A model generated the notes under the pieces. That model was not told the origin of the DNA. It did not search any database and saw nothing but the letters and a program-made list of their open reading frames with translations. This document shows, piece after piece, positions 55,404-64,000 of a stretch of 64,000 nt of DNA (the stretch's first letter is position 1; every line of letters begins with the position of its first letter). Origin of the DNA: Neisseria dentiae (GTDB lineage Bacteria; Pseudomonadota; Gammaproteobacteria; Burkholderiales; Neisseriaceae); contig NZ_JANIKQ010000008.1 of the NCBI RefSeq assembly GCF_024580525.1, forward strand, positions 47,620 through 111,619, given 5' to 3'. Both the position numbers and the translations under genes were made by a program.

Positions 55404-56230
55404 ACGGTGCGTTCCAATTCTTTGGCCAACAAGGCCATTTTGCGCCCGCGCTGCCAGCGGTAGCCGCCGATGATGCCGCTTTCACGAATCACGCGGTGGC
55501 AGGGAATCAGCACGGCCACGGGGTTGCTGCCGATTGCGCTGCCCACGGCGCGGGCGGCGTTCGCTTGACCGATGTCGGCGGCCAAACCGCCGTAGCTTTT
55601 CAGACGGCCTGCGGGAATCTGCAACAGTGCCTGCCACACTTTGAGCTGAAACGGCGTGCCTTTCAAATGCAGCGGTATGGTTTGTGCAGTCTGCCCGCCC
55701 AAGGCGGCCAAGGCTTTTTCGTGCAGCGGATGGGCGGCTTCGGTAAGCCGTGCCTGCGGGTATTCGGCGGCCAAATCCTGCAAAGCCTGTTGGTGCTGAT
55801 CGGCAAAGGCGAGCCAGCAGATGCCTTTCGGAGTGGCGGCCACCAACACGTCGCCGAACGAGCCGGGCGCGAAAGCGTAGCAAATCTCAAGCCCTGCGCC
55901 GCCATTTTTGTATTCGCCCGGCGTCATGCCTTCGATGGAAACAAACAAGTCGTGCAAACGCGAGCTGCCGCTCAAGCCGCTCTCGAACGCGGCCGTCTGA
56001 ACGCTGCCCTGCCGTTGCAACACGCGCTTGGCATTTTCGATGCTGATGTATTGCAGCATTTTTTTAGGGCTTACGCCCGCCCAATTTTGAAACTGACGCT
56101 GCAAATGCGCCGGGCTGACATGAACGTGCGCGGCCACCTCTTCCAATGCGGGCTGTTCGCGGAAATGGTCGTAAAGATATTCGATGGCGGCGGCGATGCG
56201 GGCAAATTGCAGGGTGCTGGCGTTTTTCAT
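55400..56230 (-). CDS. Ada-like AraC regulator / O6-methylguanine-DNA methyltransferase
   Basis: The 276-residue protein joins an AraC-type HTH domain (LEEVAAHVHVSPAHLQRQFQNW, ~35-56, plus a second HTH with GLSGSSRLHDLF) to an O6-methylguanine methyltransferase domain ending with the active site NPVAVLIPCHRVI near 236-248. It lacks the N-terminal zinc/methyl-phosphotriester domain of E. coli Ada, whose Cys38 methylation switches Ada into an activator. How, or whether, it senses damage to control the downstream alkB is therefore open. ATG 56230 is followed by a normal N-terminus. Confidence 0.9.
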   Translation of the reverse strand: MKNASTLQFARIAAAIEYLYDHFREQPALEEVAAHVHVSPAHLQRQFQNWAGVSPKKMLQYISIENAKRVLQRQGSVQTAAFESGLSGSSRLHDLFVSIEGMTPGEYKNGGAGLEICYAFAPGSFGDVLVAATPKGICWLAFADQHQQALQDLAAEYPQARLTEAAHPLHEKALAALGGQTAQTIPLHLKGTPFQLKVWQALLQIPAGRLKSYGGLAADIGQANAARAVGSAIGSNPVAVLIPCHRVIRESGIIGGYRWQRGRKMALLAKELERTV

Positions 56231-56363
56231 GATGTTATCCTCCGGTGCGTGTGCAGCTACGGTTGTTATTGTAGCGGCTGCGGCGCAAACGGCAGCCCGA
56301 TTCTTGCGCAGTTGCGGTGTGGTTTTCAGACGGCCTCTGCGCCCCGCGCAAACGGGCGCAAAC

Positions 56364-56392
56364 TTGTAAAAGCGTGCAAAGCCCCATATAAT
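56364..56392 (+). promoter_or_regulatory. Promoter of tRNA-Val
   Basis: TTGTAA (56364-56369), 17-bp spacer, TATAAT (56387-56392), 26 bp before the tRNA 5' end. Confidence 0.75.
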
Positions 56393-56418
56393 TCACAGCT
56401 TCGCGAAATTCGATTTTC

Positions 56419-56495
56419 AGGTATGTAGCTCAGTTGGTTAGAGCACCACCTTGACATGGTGGGGGTCGTTGGTTCGAATCCAATCATACCTACCA
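56419..56495 (+). tRNA. tRNA-Val (GAC)
   Basis: 77-nt cloverleaf: acceptor AGGTATG/CATACCT, D arm GCTCAGTTGGTTAGAGC, anticodon loop TTGACAT (GAC), T-loop TTCGAAT, encoded CCA. Solitary tRNA before thrS. Confidence 0.96.
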
Positions 56496-56604
56496 AAATT
56501 GCCGACAACAAAAGCACGCCCCGGGCCGCTTTTGTTGTTTCTTTACATCTGTTTTCTACGCGGCAGGCCGTCTGAAAAGGCTTGCCGGTTTTGGAGTGTT
56601 TTTG

Positions 56605-58509
56605 ATGATTAATATTACCTTGCCCGACGGCTCCGTCCGTCAATACGAAGCCCCCGTTACCGTGGCGCAGATTGCCGCGTCCATCGGTTCGGGCTTGGCC
56701 AAGGCCACCGTGGCCGGCAAGGTAAACGGCGTGTTGCGCGACGCCAGCGATCCGATTAACGAAGATGCCGCCGTGCAAATCATCACCCCCAAAGACCCCG
56801 AAGGCGTGGAAATCATCCGCCACTCGTGCGCCCACTTGGTCGGCCATGCGGTAAAACAGCTTTACCCCGACGCAAAAATGGTGATCGGCCCCGTGATTGA
56901 AGACGGCTTTTATTACGACATCGCCACCGAAAAACCGTTCACGCCCGAAGATATGGCCGCCATCGAGGCGCGCATGAAAGAGCTGATTAACCAAGATTAC
57001 GACGTTATCAAAGTGATGACCCCGCGCGCCGAAACCATCAAAACCTTCGCCGAGCGCGGCGAAGAATACAAACTGCGCCTGATTGAAGACATGCCCGAAG
57101 TCGAAGCCATGGGCCTCTACCACCATCAGGAATATGTGGATATGTGCCGCGGCCCGCACGTGCCCAACACCCGCTTCCTCAAAAACTTCAAACTCACCAA
57201 ACTGGCCGGCGCCTACTGGCGCGGCGACAGCAACAACGAAATGCTGCAACGCATCTACGGCACCGCATGGGCGAGCAAAGAAGATTTGAAAGCCTACATC
57301 ACCCGCATGGAAGAGGCCGAAAAACGCGACCACCGCAAACTGGGCAAACAGCTCGATCTGTTCCACCTGCAAGACGAAGCCCCCGGCATGGTGTTCTGGC
57401 ACCCGCGCGGCTGGACCTTATGGCAGGTAATCGAACAACACATGCGCCGCGAACTCGAAGCCGCAGGCTATCAGGAAATCAAAACCCCCCTGATGATGGA
57501 CAAAGCCTTCTGGGAAAAATCCGGCCACTGGGAAAACTATCAGGAAAACATGTTCGTTACCGAATCGGAAAAACGCACCTACGCCGTCAAACCGATGAAC
57601 TGCCCCGGCCACGTTCAGATTTTCAACCACACCCTGCGCTCCTACCGCGACCTGCCCATGCGCCTGGCCGAATTCGGTTCCTGCCACCGCAACGAACCCT
57701 CCGGCGCCCTGCACGGCCTGATGCGCGTGCGCGGTTTCGTTCAGGACGACGCCCACATCTTCTGCACCGAAGAGCAGATTACCCAAGAAGCCAAAGCCTT
57801 TAACGAACTGGTGATGAAAGTGTACAAACAGTTCGGCTTTGAAAACGTATCGGTCAAACTTTCCCTGCGCCCCGAAAAACGCGCCGGTGACGACGAAATC
57901 TGGGACAAAGCCGAACAAGGCCTGCGCGACGCCCTCACCGCCTGCGGCATCGAATGGCAAGAGCTGCCCGGCGAGGGCGCGTTTTACGGCCCCAAAGTCG
58001 AATACCATATCAAAGACGCCATCGGCCGCTCGTGGCAGTGCGGCACCATCCAGCTCGATTTCGTGCTGCCCGAACGCCTCGGCGCCGAATACGTTACCGA
58101 AGACAACGGCCGCGCACGCCCCGTGATGCTGCACCGCGCCATTTTAGGCTCGATGGAACGCTTTATCGGCATCCTCATCGAAAACCACGCCGGCTCCTTC
58201 CCTTTGTGGCTCGCCCCCGTGCAAATGGTGGTGATGAACATCACCGAAAAACAGGCCGACTACTGCCGCGAAGTGGTGGAAAAACTGAAAGCCGCCGGTT
58301 TCCGCACCGAGCTTGATCTGCGCAATGAAAAAATCGGCTATAAAATCCGCGACAACAGCCAATACCGCTACCCCTACCAAATCGTAGTGGGCGAAAACGA
58401 GAAAGAAAACGGCCAAGTGGCCGTGCGCCGCAAAGCCGAAGACTTGGGCAGCATGAAAGTGGAAGAATTCATCCAACGCCTGCAAGAAGAACTGAAAGCA
58501 GAGTTTTAA
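56605..58509 (+). CDS. thrS: Threonyl-tRNA synthetase
   Basis: ThrS charges tRNA-Thr and edits Ser-tRNA. The 634-residue protein has an N-terminal TGS domain ([17 protein letters not shown]), the SAD editing domain with [19 protein letters not shown] near 72-90, and a class II core with the zinc ligand Cys in [12 protein letters not shown] near 330, [20 protein letters not shown] (motif 2), and [17 protein letters not shown] (motif 3), then an anticodon domain. ATG 56605 has GGAG eight bases upstream; a second ATG at 56596 overlaps that site. It heads the thrS-infC-rpmI-rplT order conserved in many bacteria. Confidence 0.97.
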   Translation: MINITLPDGSVRQYEAPVTVAQIAASIGSGLAKATVAGKVNGVLRDASDPINEDAAVQIITPKDPEGVEIIRHSCAHLVGHAVKQLYPDAKMVIGPVIEDGFYYDIATEKPFTPEDMAAIEARMKELINQDYDVIKVMTPRAETIKTFAERGEEYKLRLIEDMPEVEAMGLYHHQEYVDMCRGPHVPNTRFLKNFKLTKLAGAYWRGDSNNEMLQRIYGTAWASKEDLKAYITRMEEAEKRDHRKLGKQLDLFHLQDEAPGMVFWHPRGWTLWQVIEQHMRRELEAAGYQEIKTPLMMDKAFWEKSGHWENYQENMFVTESEKRTYAVKPMNCPGHVQIFNHTLRSYRDLPMRLAEFGSCHRNEPSGALHGLMRVRGFVQDDAHIFCTEEQITQEAKAFNELVMKVYKQFGFENVSVKLSLRPEKRAGDDEIWDKAEQGLRDALTACGIEWQELPGEGAFYGPKVEYHIKDAIGRSWQCGTIQLDFVLPERLGAEYVTEDNGRARPVMLHRAILGSMERFIGILIENHAGSFPLWLAPVQMVVMNITEKQADYCREVVEKLKAAGFRTELDLRNEKIGYKIRDNSQYRYPYQIVVGENEKENGQVAVRRKAEDLGSMKVEEFIQRLQEELKAEF

Positions 58510-58557
58510 AACAGATACGGATTCTTCAGACGGCCTTTGAAACGTTTTTCAATAATC

Positions 58558-58663
58558 TATAGCGGCTTAAATTTAAAATGGGACAAGGCGACGAAGCCGC
58601 AGACAGTACAAGTAGTACGGCAAGGCGAGGCAACGCCGTACTATTTAAATTTAAGCCGCTATA
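58558..58663. repeat. Correia-type element with perfect ends
   Basis: The 106-bp element begins TATAGCGGCTTAAATTTAAA and its reverse complement begins with the same 20 bases. The core has GACAAGGCGACGAAGCCGC, AGACAGTACAAGTAGTACGG and GAGGCAACGCCGTAC. It lies between thrS and infC and may supply or modify the infC promoter. Confidence 0.92.
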
Positions 58664-58769
58664 AATCAAACAAGCCGTCTGAAAACCGTTTACAATACTG
58701 AAATATCGCGATGCGCCCGTTTGCAACCTAACAGTGCATCACCGCAAAACCCTTATAGGAGACATCATC

Positions 58770-59288
58770 ATCGCACAAGAACGCGAAGCACGAATCAACG
58801 GCGAAATCACCGCCAAAGAAGTGCGCCTACTCAGTGGAACCGGCGAACAGCTCGGTGTGGTATCACTCAAAGAAGCTCTGGCCATGGCAGAAGAGCAAGA
58901 GGTGGATTTGGTGGAAATCTCCCCCACCGCCAAACCGCCTGTGTGCAAGCTGATGGACTACGGTAAATACAAATACCAACAAGCCAAAAAGCGCGACGAA
59001 GCCAAGAAAAACCAGAAACAGGTGCAGATTAAGGAAATCAAATTCCGCCCCGGCACCGACGAAGGCGATTACCAAATCAAAATGCGCAACATCAACCGCT
59101 TTCTGGCCGACGGCGACAAAGTGAAAGTAACCCTGCGTTTCCGCGGCCGCGAAATGGCGCACCAACAGCTGGGCGCGCAGCTTTTGGAGCGCGTGAAAGA
59201 AGAATTGGCCGAAGTGGGCACCGTCGAGCAGTTCCCGAAAATGGAAGGCCGCCAGATGGTAATGATGATTGCACCCAAAAAGAAATAA
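58770..59288 (+). CDS. infC: Translation initiation factor IF-3 with ATC start codon
   Basis: IF-3 binds the 30S subunit and proofreads start-codon choice. From 58770 the product is 172 residues: [25 protein letters not shown], the N-domain, the Lys-rich linker [33 protein letters not shown] (58960-59080 region) and a C-domain ending in KKK. No ATG, GTG or TTG is placed correctly: AGGAG at 58757-58761 points to ATC at 58770 (8-base spacing) or ATC at 58767. Rare AUU/AUC starts are the known basis of infC autoregulation in E. coli. A GTG at 58734 is in frame but has no ribosome site and adds unconserved residues. Confidence 0.9.
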   Translation: MAQEREARINGEITAKEVRLLSGTGEQLGVVSLKEALAMAEEQEVDLVEISPTAKPPVCKLMDYGKYKYQQAKKRDEAKKNQKQVQIKEIKFRPGTDEGDYQIKMRNINRFLADGDKVKVTLRFRGREMAHQQLGAQLLERVKEELAEVGTVEQFPKMEGRQMVMMIAPKKK

Positions 59289-59297
59289 AGCTATAAT
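59269..59297 (+). promoter_or_regulatory. Candidate promoter at the infC 3' end for rpmI-rplT
   Basis: TTGCAC (59269-59274) inside the last infC codons and a perfect TATAAT (59292-59297) are 17 bp apart. The resulting ~135-nt leader before rpmI could hold an L20 autoregulatory structure; GCTTGCTTCG...CGAAGCAGG (59303-59331) can form a hairpin. Confidence 0.45.
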
Positions 59298-59433
59298 TTC
59301 AGGCTTGCTTCGAGCTGCCGTGCGAAGCAGGTTCACACTCAGCGGCAAAAACCGTGGCATCAGGGTTTCAAGTGTTTAAAACCGCGTTTTAAAGCCCCTT
59401 ATGCCTTATCTAATAAATGATATGGAGTATCCC

Positions 59434-59631
59434 ATGCCTAAAATGAAAACCAAGTCGGGCGCCAAAAAACGCTTTAAAGTACTGGGTAACGGCGGCGTGA
59501 AACGCGCCCATGCGTTCAAACGCCACATTCTGACCAAGAAAACCACCAAAAACAAACGCCAACTGCGCGGCACCTCTATGGTGAACGATCGCGACTTGGC
59601 TTCTGTTGCCAAAATGTTACCCTACGCTTAA
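59434..59631 (+). CDS. rpmI: 50S ribosomal protein L35
   Basis: The 65-residue basic protein starts [14 protein letters not shown] and ends [10 protein letters not shown], with [16 protein letters not shown] in the middle, as in all bacterial L35. GGAG precedes ATG 59434; eleven in-frame upstream codons are not part of the protein. rplT follows after 12 bp. Confidence 0.97.
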   Translation: MPKMKTKSGAKKRFKVLGNGGVKRAHAFKRHILTKKTTKNKRQLRGTSMVNDRDLASVAKMLPYA

Positions 59632-59643
59632 GGAGTATAGAAT

Positions 59644-60000
59644 ATGCCACGCGTAAAACGCGGTGTAACCGCACGTGCCCGTCACAAAAAAGTATTAGCG
59701 TTAGCCAAAGGCTACCGTGGTCGTCGTAAAAACGTCTACCGCGTTGCCAAACAGGCGGTAATGAAAGCCGGCCAATACGCCTACCGCGACCGCCGCCAGC
59801 GCAAACGCCAGTTCCGCCAACTGTGGATTGTGCGTATCAACGCAGGTGCCCGTGAAAACGGTCTGTCTTACAGCAAATTCATGAACGGCCTCAAACGCGC
59901 CGCCATCGAAATCGACCGCAAAGTTTTGGCCGATTTGGCTGTGTTCGATAAAGCCGCCTTCGCTCAATTGGTAGAAAAAGCCAAAGCCGCTTTGGCCTAA
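59644..60000 (+). CDS. rplT: 50S ribosomal protein L20
   Basis: L20 binds 23S rRNA early in assembly and represses its own operon in E. coli and Bacillus. The 118-residue protein begins [18 protein letters not shown] with a long basic helical N-terminus ([20 protein letters not shown], ~50-69) and a globular C-domain. AAGGAG lies seven bases before ATG 59644. Confidence 0.98.
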   Translation: MPRVKRGVTARARHKKVLALAKGYRGRRKNVYRVAKQAVMKAGQYAYRDRRQRKRQFRQLWIVRINAGARENGLSYSKFMNGLKRAAIEIDRKVLADLAVFDKAAFAQLVEKAKAALA

Positions 60001-60017
60001 GCGCCCGATATTTGCAT

Positions 60018-60048
60018 AAAAAAAGGAAACTTCGGTTTCCTTTTTTTA
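60018..60048 (+). terminator. Rho-independent terminator of the infC-rpmI-rplT operon
   Basis: AAAAAAAGGAAAC pairs with GTTTCCTTTTTTT around a TTCG tetraloop. A DUS inverted pair at 60066-60103 follows as a possible second stop. Confidence 0.93.
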
Positions 60049-60129
60049 TGGCCTTTTAATTGTAAAGGCCGTCTGAAAATAAACATTCGTTTTCAGACGG
60101 CACTATTTCAAACAAGATAAATTTTCGAT

Positions 60130-60265
60130 CTGAAGCAGACAGTTTGCCGCAGACAGTACAAGTAATACGAAACCGATTCTGTTGCCGCTTTAGCGGCTTA
60201 CAAAACCGTTCTCTTTGAGCTAAGGCGCAATAACGCCGTAGCGAAAGTTAAGTCAATCTGCTACA
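60130..60265. repeat. Full-length Correia-type element
   Basis: The ~136-bp element has the long-form interior: GCAGACAGTACAAGTAATAC, AAACCGATTCTGTTGCCG, GTTCTCTTTGAGCTAAGGC, AACGCCGTAGCG. Ends (CTGAAGCAGAC and rc TGTAGCAGATTGACTT) are degenerate. The remaining bases to ubiD (60266-60460) show no gene or other feature. Confidence 0.8.
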
Positions 60266-60460
60266 GAAGCCGTTTCCTACAGGTTTACGCCCTTGCACCA
60301 TAAACCGGTTTCCCGCTAGATCAGCGTGAATATTGACCACAACATCAAGCCAAAGGCTATCAACAGCACCAGCCAAAATCAAAATGTAGTACACCTGCTT
60401 TTAGCCTAGCTTAAAAACTCCAACACAACCATCAAACCGTCCAACAAGCAATCCACAACA

Positions 60461-61939
60461 TCACAAACCCAAATCGCGCCACATGGCATCAACCTTGGCC
60501 ACCGTGGCGGCATCGCGCTCAATTACCCTGCCCCATTCGCGGTCGGTTTCGCCCGGCCACTTGTTGGTGGCGTCCAAACCCATTTTACCGCCGAGGCCGG
60601 AAACGGGGCTGGCGAAGTCGAGATAATCAATCGGCGTGTTTTCGATTAGCACTGTATCGCGCACCGGATCCATGCGTGTGGTAATCGCCCAAATCACTTC
60701 TTTCCAGTCGCGGCAGTTTACATCGTCGTCCACCACCACAATGAATTTGGTGTACATAAACTGGCGCAGAAAGCTCCAGCAACCCATCATCACGCGCTTG
60801 GCGTGTCCGGCATACTGTTTCTTGATGCTCAACACCGCCATGCGGTAGGAACAGCCTTCGGGCGGCAGGTAAAAATCAACGATTTCGGGAAACTGCTTCT
60901 GCAACAGCGGCACAAACACCTCGTTTAAGGCCACGCCGAGCACGGCCGGTTCGTCGGGCGGTTTGCCGGTGTAGGTACTGTGGTAAATCGGGTTTTCACG
61001 CATGGTGATGCGCTCGACGGTAAACACGGGGAAATAATCCTGCTCGTTGTAATAACCGGTATGGTCGCCGTAAGGGCCTTCCAACGCGGTTTCGTCGGGA
61101 TAAATCACCCCTTCCAGCACAATTTCGGCCCGCGCCGGCACCTGCAAGTCGCTGCCGATACATTTCACCAATTCGGTGCGCGAACCGCGCAGCAAACCGG
61201 CAAACTGATATTCGCTCAAAGTATCCGGCACTGGCGTAACCGCTCCCAAAATAGTGGCCGGATCGCATCCCAACACCACGGCAACGGGATACGGCATGCC
61301 CGGATACGCTTTTTTATGCGCCTGAAAATCCAACGCACCGCCGCGATGCGCCAACCAACGCATAATCAGCTTGTTTTTGCCGATTAACTGCTGGCGGTAA
61401 ATACCGAGGTTTTGGCGTTTTTTATGCGGGCCGCGCGTAACGGTCAACCCCCAAGTTACCAAAGGCGCGACATCTTCGGGCCAGCAATGCTGAATCGGCA
61501 GTTTGTTTAAATCGACTTCTCCGCCTTCCCAAACAATCTCTTGGCACGGCGCTTTTTTCACCACATTCGGCGCCATACTCCAAATGTCTTTCAGCAAAGG
61601 CAGTTTGGCAAACGCATCTTTCAAACCTTTAGGCGGTTCGGGTTCTTTCAGATAAGCCAGCGTTTGGCCGATTTCTCGCAATTTGGCCACGCTCTCCGCC
61701 CCCATGCCCATCGCCACCCGTTCGGGCGTGCCGAACAAATTGGCCAACACCGGAAAATCATAACGGCTGCCGTCGGCGCGCACGGCGTTTTCAAACAACA
61801 AGGCCGGCCCTTCGGCGCGCAACACGCGGTCGGCGATTTCGGTCATTTCCAGATGCGGCGAAACCGGTATGCCGATGCGTTTGAGTTTGCTTTCTTGTTC
61901 AAGCTTTTGAATAAAGTCGCGTAAGTCGTTATATTTCAT
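60461..61939 (-). CDS. ubiD: 3-polyprenyl-4-hydroxybenzoate decarboxylase
   Basis: UbiD decarboxylates polyprenyl-hydroxybenzoate in ubiquinone synthesis using prenylated FMN made by UbiX. The 492-residue protein shows [19 protein letters not shown] near 176-194, [39 protein letters not shown] near 285-305 (with the catalytic E-D-E type acidic residues nearby) and [17 protein letters not shown] near 417. GAAAGAA precedes ATG 61939. Other ubi genes in the window are not linked to it. Confidence 0.96.
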   Translation of the reverse strand: MKYNDLRDFIQKLEQESKLKRIGIPVSPHLEMTEIADRVLRAEGPALLFENAVRADGSRYDFPVLANLFGTPERVAMGMGAESVAKLREIGQTLAYLKEPEPPKGLKDAFAKLPLLKDIWSMAPNVVKKAPCQEIVWEGGEVDLNKLPIQHCWPEDVAPLVTWGLTVTRGPHKKRQNLGIYRQQLIGKNKLIMRWLAHRGGALDFQAHKKAYPGMPYPVAVVLGCDPATILGAVTPVPDTLSEYQFAGLLRGSRTELVKCIGSDLQVPARAEIVLEGVIYPDETALEGPYGDHTGYYNEQDYFPVFTVERITMRENPIYHSTYTGKPPDEPAVLGVALNEVFVPLLQKQFPEIVDFYLPPEGCSYRMAVLSIKKQYAGHAKRVMMGCWSFLRQFMYTKFIVVVDDDVNCRDWKEVIWAITTRMDPVRDTVLIENTPIDYLDFASPVSGLGGKMGLDATNKWPGETDREWGRVIERDAATVAKVDAMWRDLGL

Positions 61940-62114
61940 TGAAGTTCTTTCGAGGCCGTCTGAAAAATTGCAAAGCGTTCAGACGGCCTGCCGGATGCGT
62001 GCTGAAATGATGGCGATTATAGCAAAACTTTCCGCCCTTATTTGCCCGCCGCGCTTTCAAGCGGCCTTGTGCCGACGGCGGAATATGTTTACAATACCGC
62101 TCTCTGCGCAACCC

Positions 62115-62190
<76 letters not shown>

Positions 62191-62240
62191 AAATAAACCG
62201 TCAAGATAGGCCGCAATTATTTGCGGCCTATCTTGTTTAT

Positions 62241-62800
62241 GGCTTAGGAAGCAAAATTCATTTTAAAGGGTCTTCCCACAACATTTTCAATAGTACTTTA
62301 TACAGATCATCATGTCGGTGGTTGAAGCAAAACTCGGTTTCTTTTAAACGCAGGCAAAAGGTATGCTTCGGCACACCGTTAAACTGCACCAAGCGATGCT
62401 TCGCGTAGCTCCAAAAGGATTCGATACCGTTGATATGCCGGGTACCGCGAACAAATTCATTGTCGCCGTGATGCACTCTGAAATGTTTCGCAAAACCCAT
62501 GTCAACCAATCCATGATGGCCCCGCCTGCCATCGGTATTGCTCACACTCTCGACCGTGATGCGGCCTCTGATAACCTTTTGCAGCGTTGCTTTGGAAGCA
62601 TCGGGAACGATTTCGGTATAAACCTTGCCGCCTCGTTTGAGGATGCCGAAAACGATGGTTTTACCGCCCGCTCCGCGCCCGCGTTTACCTCGGATACGCT
62701 TTGCGCCGAAATAGAATTCGTCTGATTCTATGATGCCGTAGAAAGGCGTGTGCTGTTTGCATTCTTCAGCTAAGCACCAGCGCAACTTCAGGTACAGGCC
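62241..62800 (-). pseudogene. IS1595-family (ISXO2-like) element, 5' truncated
   Basis: The transposase frame on the minus strand (stop at 62258) keeps the DDE residues: ESDEFYFGAKR, SNTDGRRGHHGL and HINGIESFWSYAKHRL, and ends WEDPLK. It lacks the N-terminal HTH; going upstream it reads LYLKLRW and is then cut at 62801 by the end of an IS5-type fragment (GAGACCTTTACAAAA). The left end of the element, GGCTTAGGAAGCAAAATT at 62241-62258, is repeated at 63508. It is about 58 bp downstream of tRNA-Ile2. Not autonomous. Confidence 0.85.
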
Positions 62801-63325
62801 GAGACCTTTACAAAATACCGCCCCCCATCCGGGCGGTTACCTGAACAATCAAGTAACCGTATATAGCCTTCCGAATCGGTGCGAGTGTGTTATTTGTAGC
62901 CCAAGGTGAATTTGCCGTCTTTCTTCACCCAGCGCGTATCCTTGTCTTTGTTAGGTAAGGTTTCGGCGGTGACACCGTTTTCATCGGTTTCGACGGCCTG
63001 ACGCTGTTTGCCGCCGGCGGTTTGAATGATGGCATCAATCACTGCCGCCGGGGCTTTCTCTATTTTTAAACTTTTTTCGGTCAGCTGGCGGTTAATCGAC
63101 TCGAGAAGCCCGGCCAAGGTATCATCCTGTGCCAGCCAATTGCGGAAACGGCAGAGGGTGCTGTGGTCGGGTAAAGTGATGTCATCAAAACCGAAGAAGA
63201 AGTAGAAATCCAAACGGGTAGCCAGACAGTGTTCCAATTCCGGATCGAAGAGGCTGTGCCATTGGCCAAGCAATACGGCATAAGATTCTCCATAATGCGC
63301 AGCCCGGACGGCTGCAATAAAGGTT
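62801..63325 (-). pseudogene. Internally deleted IS1106-like (IS5 family) element
   Basis: Minus-strand frames encode AVLLGQWHSLFDPELEHCLATRLDF, PDHSTLCRFRNWLAQDDTL (split by family memory), then INRQLTEKSLKIEKAPAAVIDA and KDKDTRWVKKDGKFTLGYK, clear N-terminal IS1106-type transposase. At GYK a CAA codon has become TAA; reading on gives HTRTDSEGYI, then the sequence jumps to the terminal repeat at 62801. So the catalytic C-terminal half is deleted. The start of the gene is also missing beyond ~63320, with a frame change near 63270. Confidence 0.8.
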
Positions 63326-63372
63326 AGGCTCTAGACTAGCAGAATAGCTCTGTTAGACTAGAAAAATGGGCG

Positions 63373-63455
63373 TAAGGGACAAAATGGGTGCTAAAATCCT
63401 TGAAAGCCTTATCCTGAAAGGCTTTCAAGGATTTTAGCACCCATTTTGTCCCTTA
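63373..63455. repeat. 36-bp perfect inverted repeat
   Basis: 63373-63408 is the exact reverse complement of 63420-63455 (TAAGGGACAAAATGGG...GAAAGCC), separated by 11 bases. GC is low and no DUS is present. It does not match other repeats in the window and resembles two abutting transposon ends or a fold-back element. Confidence 0.92.
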
Positions 63456-63507
63456 TGCCGAAAACGATGCCTTTAGTGAATAACAGCAATTGCCCTAAAA
63501 CCGAAGG

Positions 63508-64000
63508 GGCTTAGGAAGCAAAATTACCGAGCCAAAATTCCGGCAAATCCTACGGCTTTTCTCCTTGGATCTGACAGCTTCCGACACCGCCAAACTGACA
63601 GGGATTAGCGTCAGAAGCATCAACAGCCTGTACCTGAAACTACGGCGGCGATTGGCTGGCGAATGTGAGCGGCAGACACCTTTCTGCGGCATAGTGGAGT
63701 TGGACGAATCCTATTTCGGTGCAAAACGTATCCGAGGCAAACGCGGGCGCGGTGCAGACGGTAAAACGATTGTTTTCGGCATACTTAAACGAGGAGACAG
63801 GGTTTATACCGAAATCGTTTCCGATGCTTCAAAAGCAGCGTTACAAAAGGTTATCAGAGGACATATCTCTGTTGAGGGCGTCATTAATACTGATGGATGG
63901 CGCGGTTATCAGGGGTTGGTCGATATGGGCTTCGCGAAGCATTTCAGAGTGCGTCATGGTGATAATGAATTTGTTCGCGGTACCCGGCATATCAACGGTA
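63508..64000 (+). mobile_element. IS1595-family (ISXO2-like) element, copy 2, runs off the window
   Basis: The element starts with GGCTTAGGAAGCAAAATT, the same end as 62241-62258 in inverted orientation. The frame from about 63523 reads TEPKFRQILRLFSLDLTASD, an HTH region (TAKLTGISVRSINSLYLKLR), then ELDESYFGAKRIRGKRGRG, INTDGWRGYQGLVDMG and FVRGTRHING where the window ends, so first and second catalytic Asp are present. No ATG is available; AGGA inside the terminal repeat lies six bases before an ATT at 63523, which might be the start codon. Otherwise the copy is defective. Confidence 0.8.

Noticed and set aside
58734..58769. GTG start for infC
   Set aside because: No Shine-Dalgarno upstream, extra residues not conserved, and AGGAG points to ATC at 58767/58770.

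Overview
The window is a chromosomal segment from a bacterium of the genus Neisseria or a very close relative. The 12-mer AGGCCGTCTGAA (the AG-type neisserial DNA uptake sequence, DUS) occurs dozens of times, alone, inside genes, and as inverted pairs that form terminator hairpins. Correia-type elements, dRS3-type repeats (ATTCCC N8 GGGAAT) and IS1106-like IS5-family debris are also typical of Neisseria. I cannot name the species. Genes are GC-rich and standard Neisseria core genes, with one clearly AT-rich island (about 8820-9640).

Layout. 0.1-8.2 kb: a DciA-like helicase loader, secA, an M23 endopeptidase with a very long repetitive N-terminal extension, and an uncharacterised protein. 8.2-11.4 kb: orn, an AT-rich RHH-EVE gene, and fhs. 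11.5-15.7 kb: a half-size EamA transporter, then uvrC-pgsA followed by a tRNA operon (Gly x3, Cys, a strange Cys-like tRNA, Leu), the same order as in E. coli. 15.9-19.8 kb: prpF, a ZIP gene decapitated by an IS1106-like remnant, aroG, tRNA-Asn. 20.1-24.4 kb: a five-gene minus-strand operon coding for an MglA-type GTPase, two roadblock/LC7-type proteins, a receiver-like protein and a membrane TPR/FimV-like protein. 24.5-32.2 kb: rlmD, an L,D-transpeptidase, trkH, a methyltransferase, ltgA. 32.4-38.3 kb: an L-lactate utilisation locus (FadR-type regulator, lutA-lutC-lutB, lldP) with a recognisable operator. 38.6-50.8 kb: pheA, an MFS exporter, a GlsB-type protein, ubiG, a GIY-YIG protein, metR, ubiB, ychF, tyrS, mutM, plsC. 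51.1-56.5 kb: a DUF445 protein, a PhoX-like phosphatase, an ada-like/alkB repair operon, tRNA-Val. 56.6-62.2 kb: thrS-infC-rpmI-rplT, ubiD, tRNA-Ile2. 62.2-64.0 kb: a nest of decayed IS1595- and IS5-family elements with a 36-bp perfect inverted repeat.

How parts work together. LutA/C/B oxidise L-lactate imported by LldP, probably under the neighbouring regulator. UbiG, UbiB and UbiD belong to ubiquinone synthesis but are scattered. AroG and PheA are the entry and a branch step of aromatic amino-acid synthesis. The M23 endopeptidase, LtgA and the L,D-transpeptidase remodel peptidoglycan. Ada-like/AlkB, UvrC and MutM repair DNA. The most interesting items are the Cys-like tRNA, the MglA/roadblock operon, the repeat-bearing M23 protein, the RHH-EVE island and several families of small non-coding mobile repeats.
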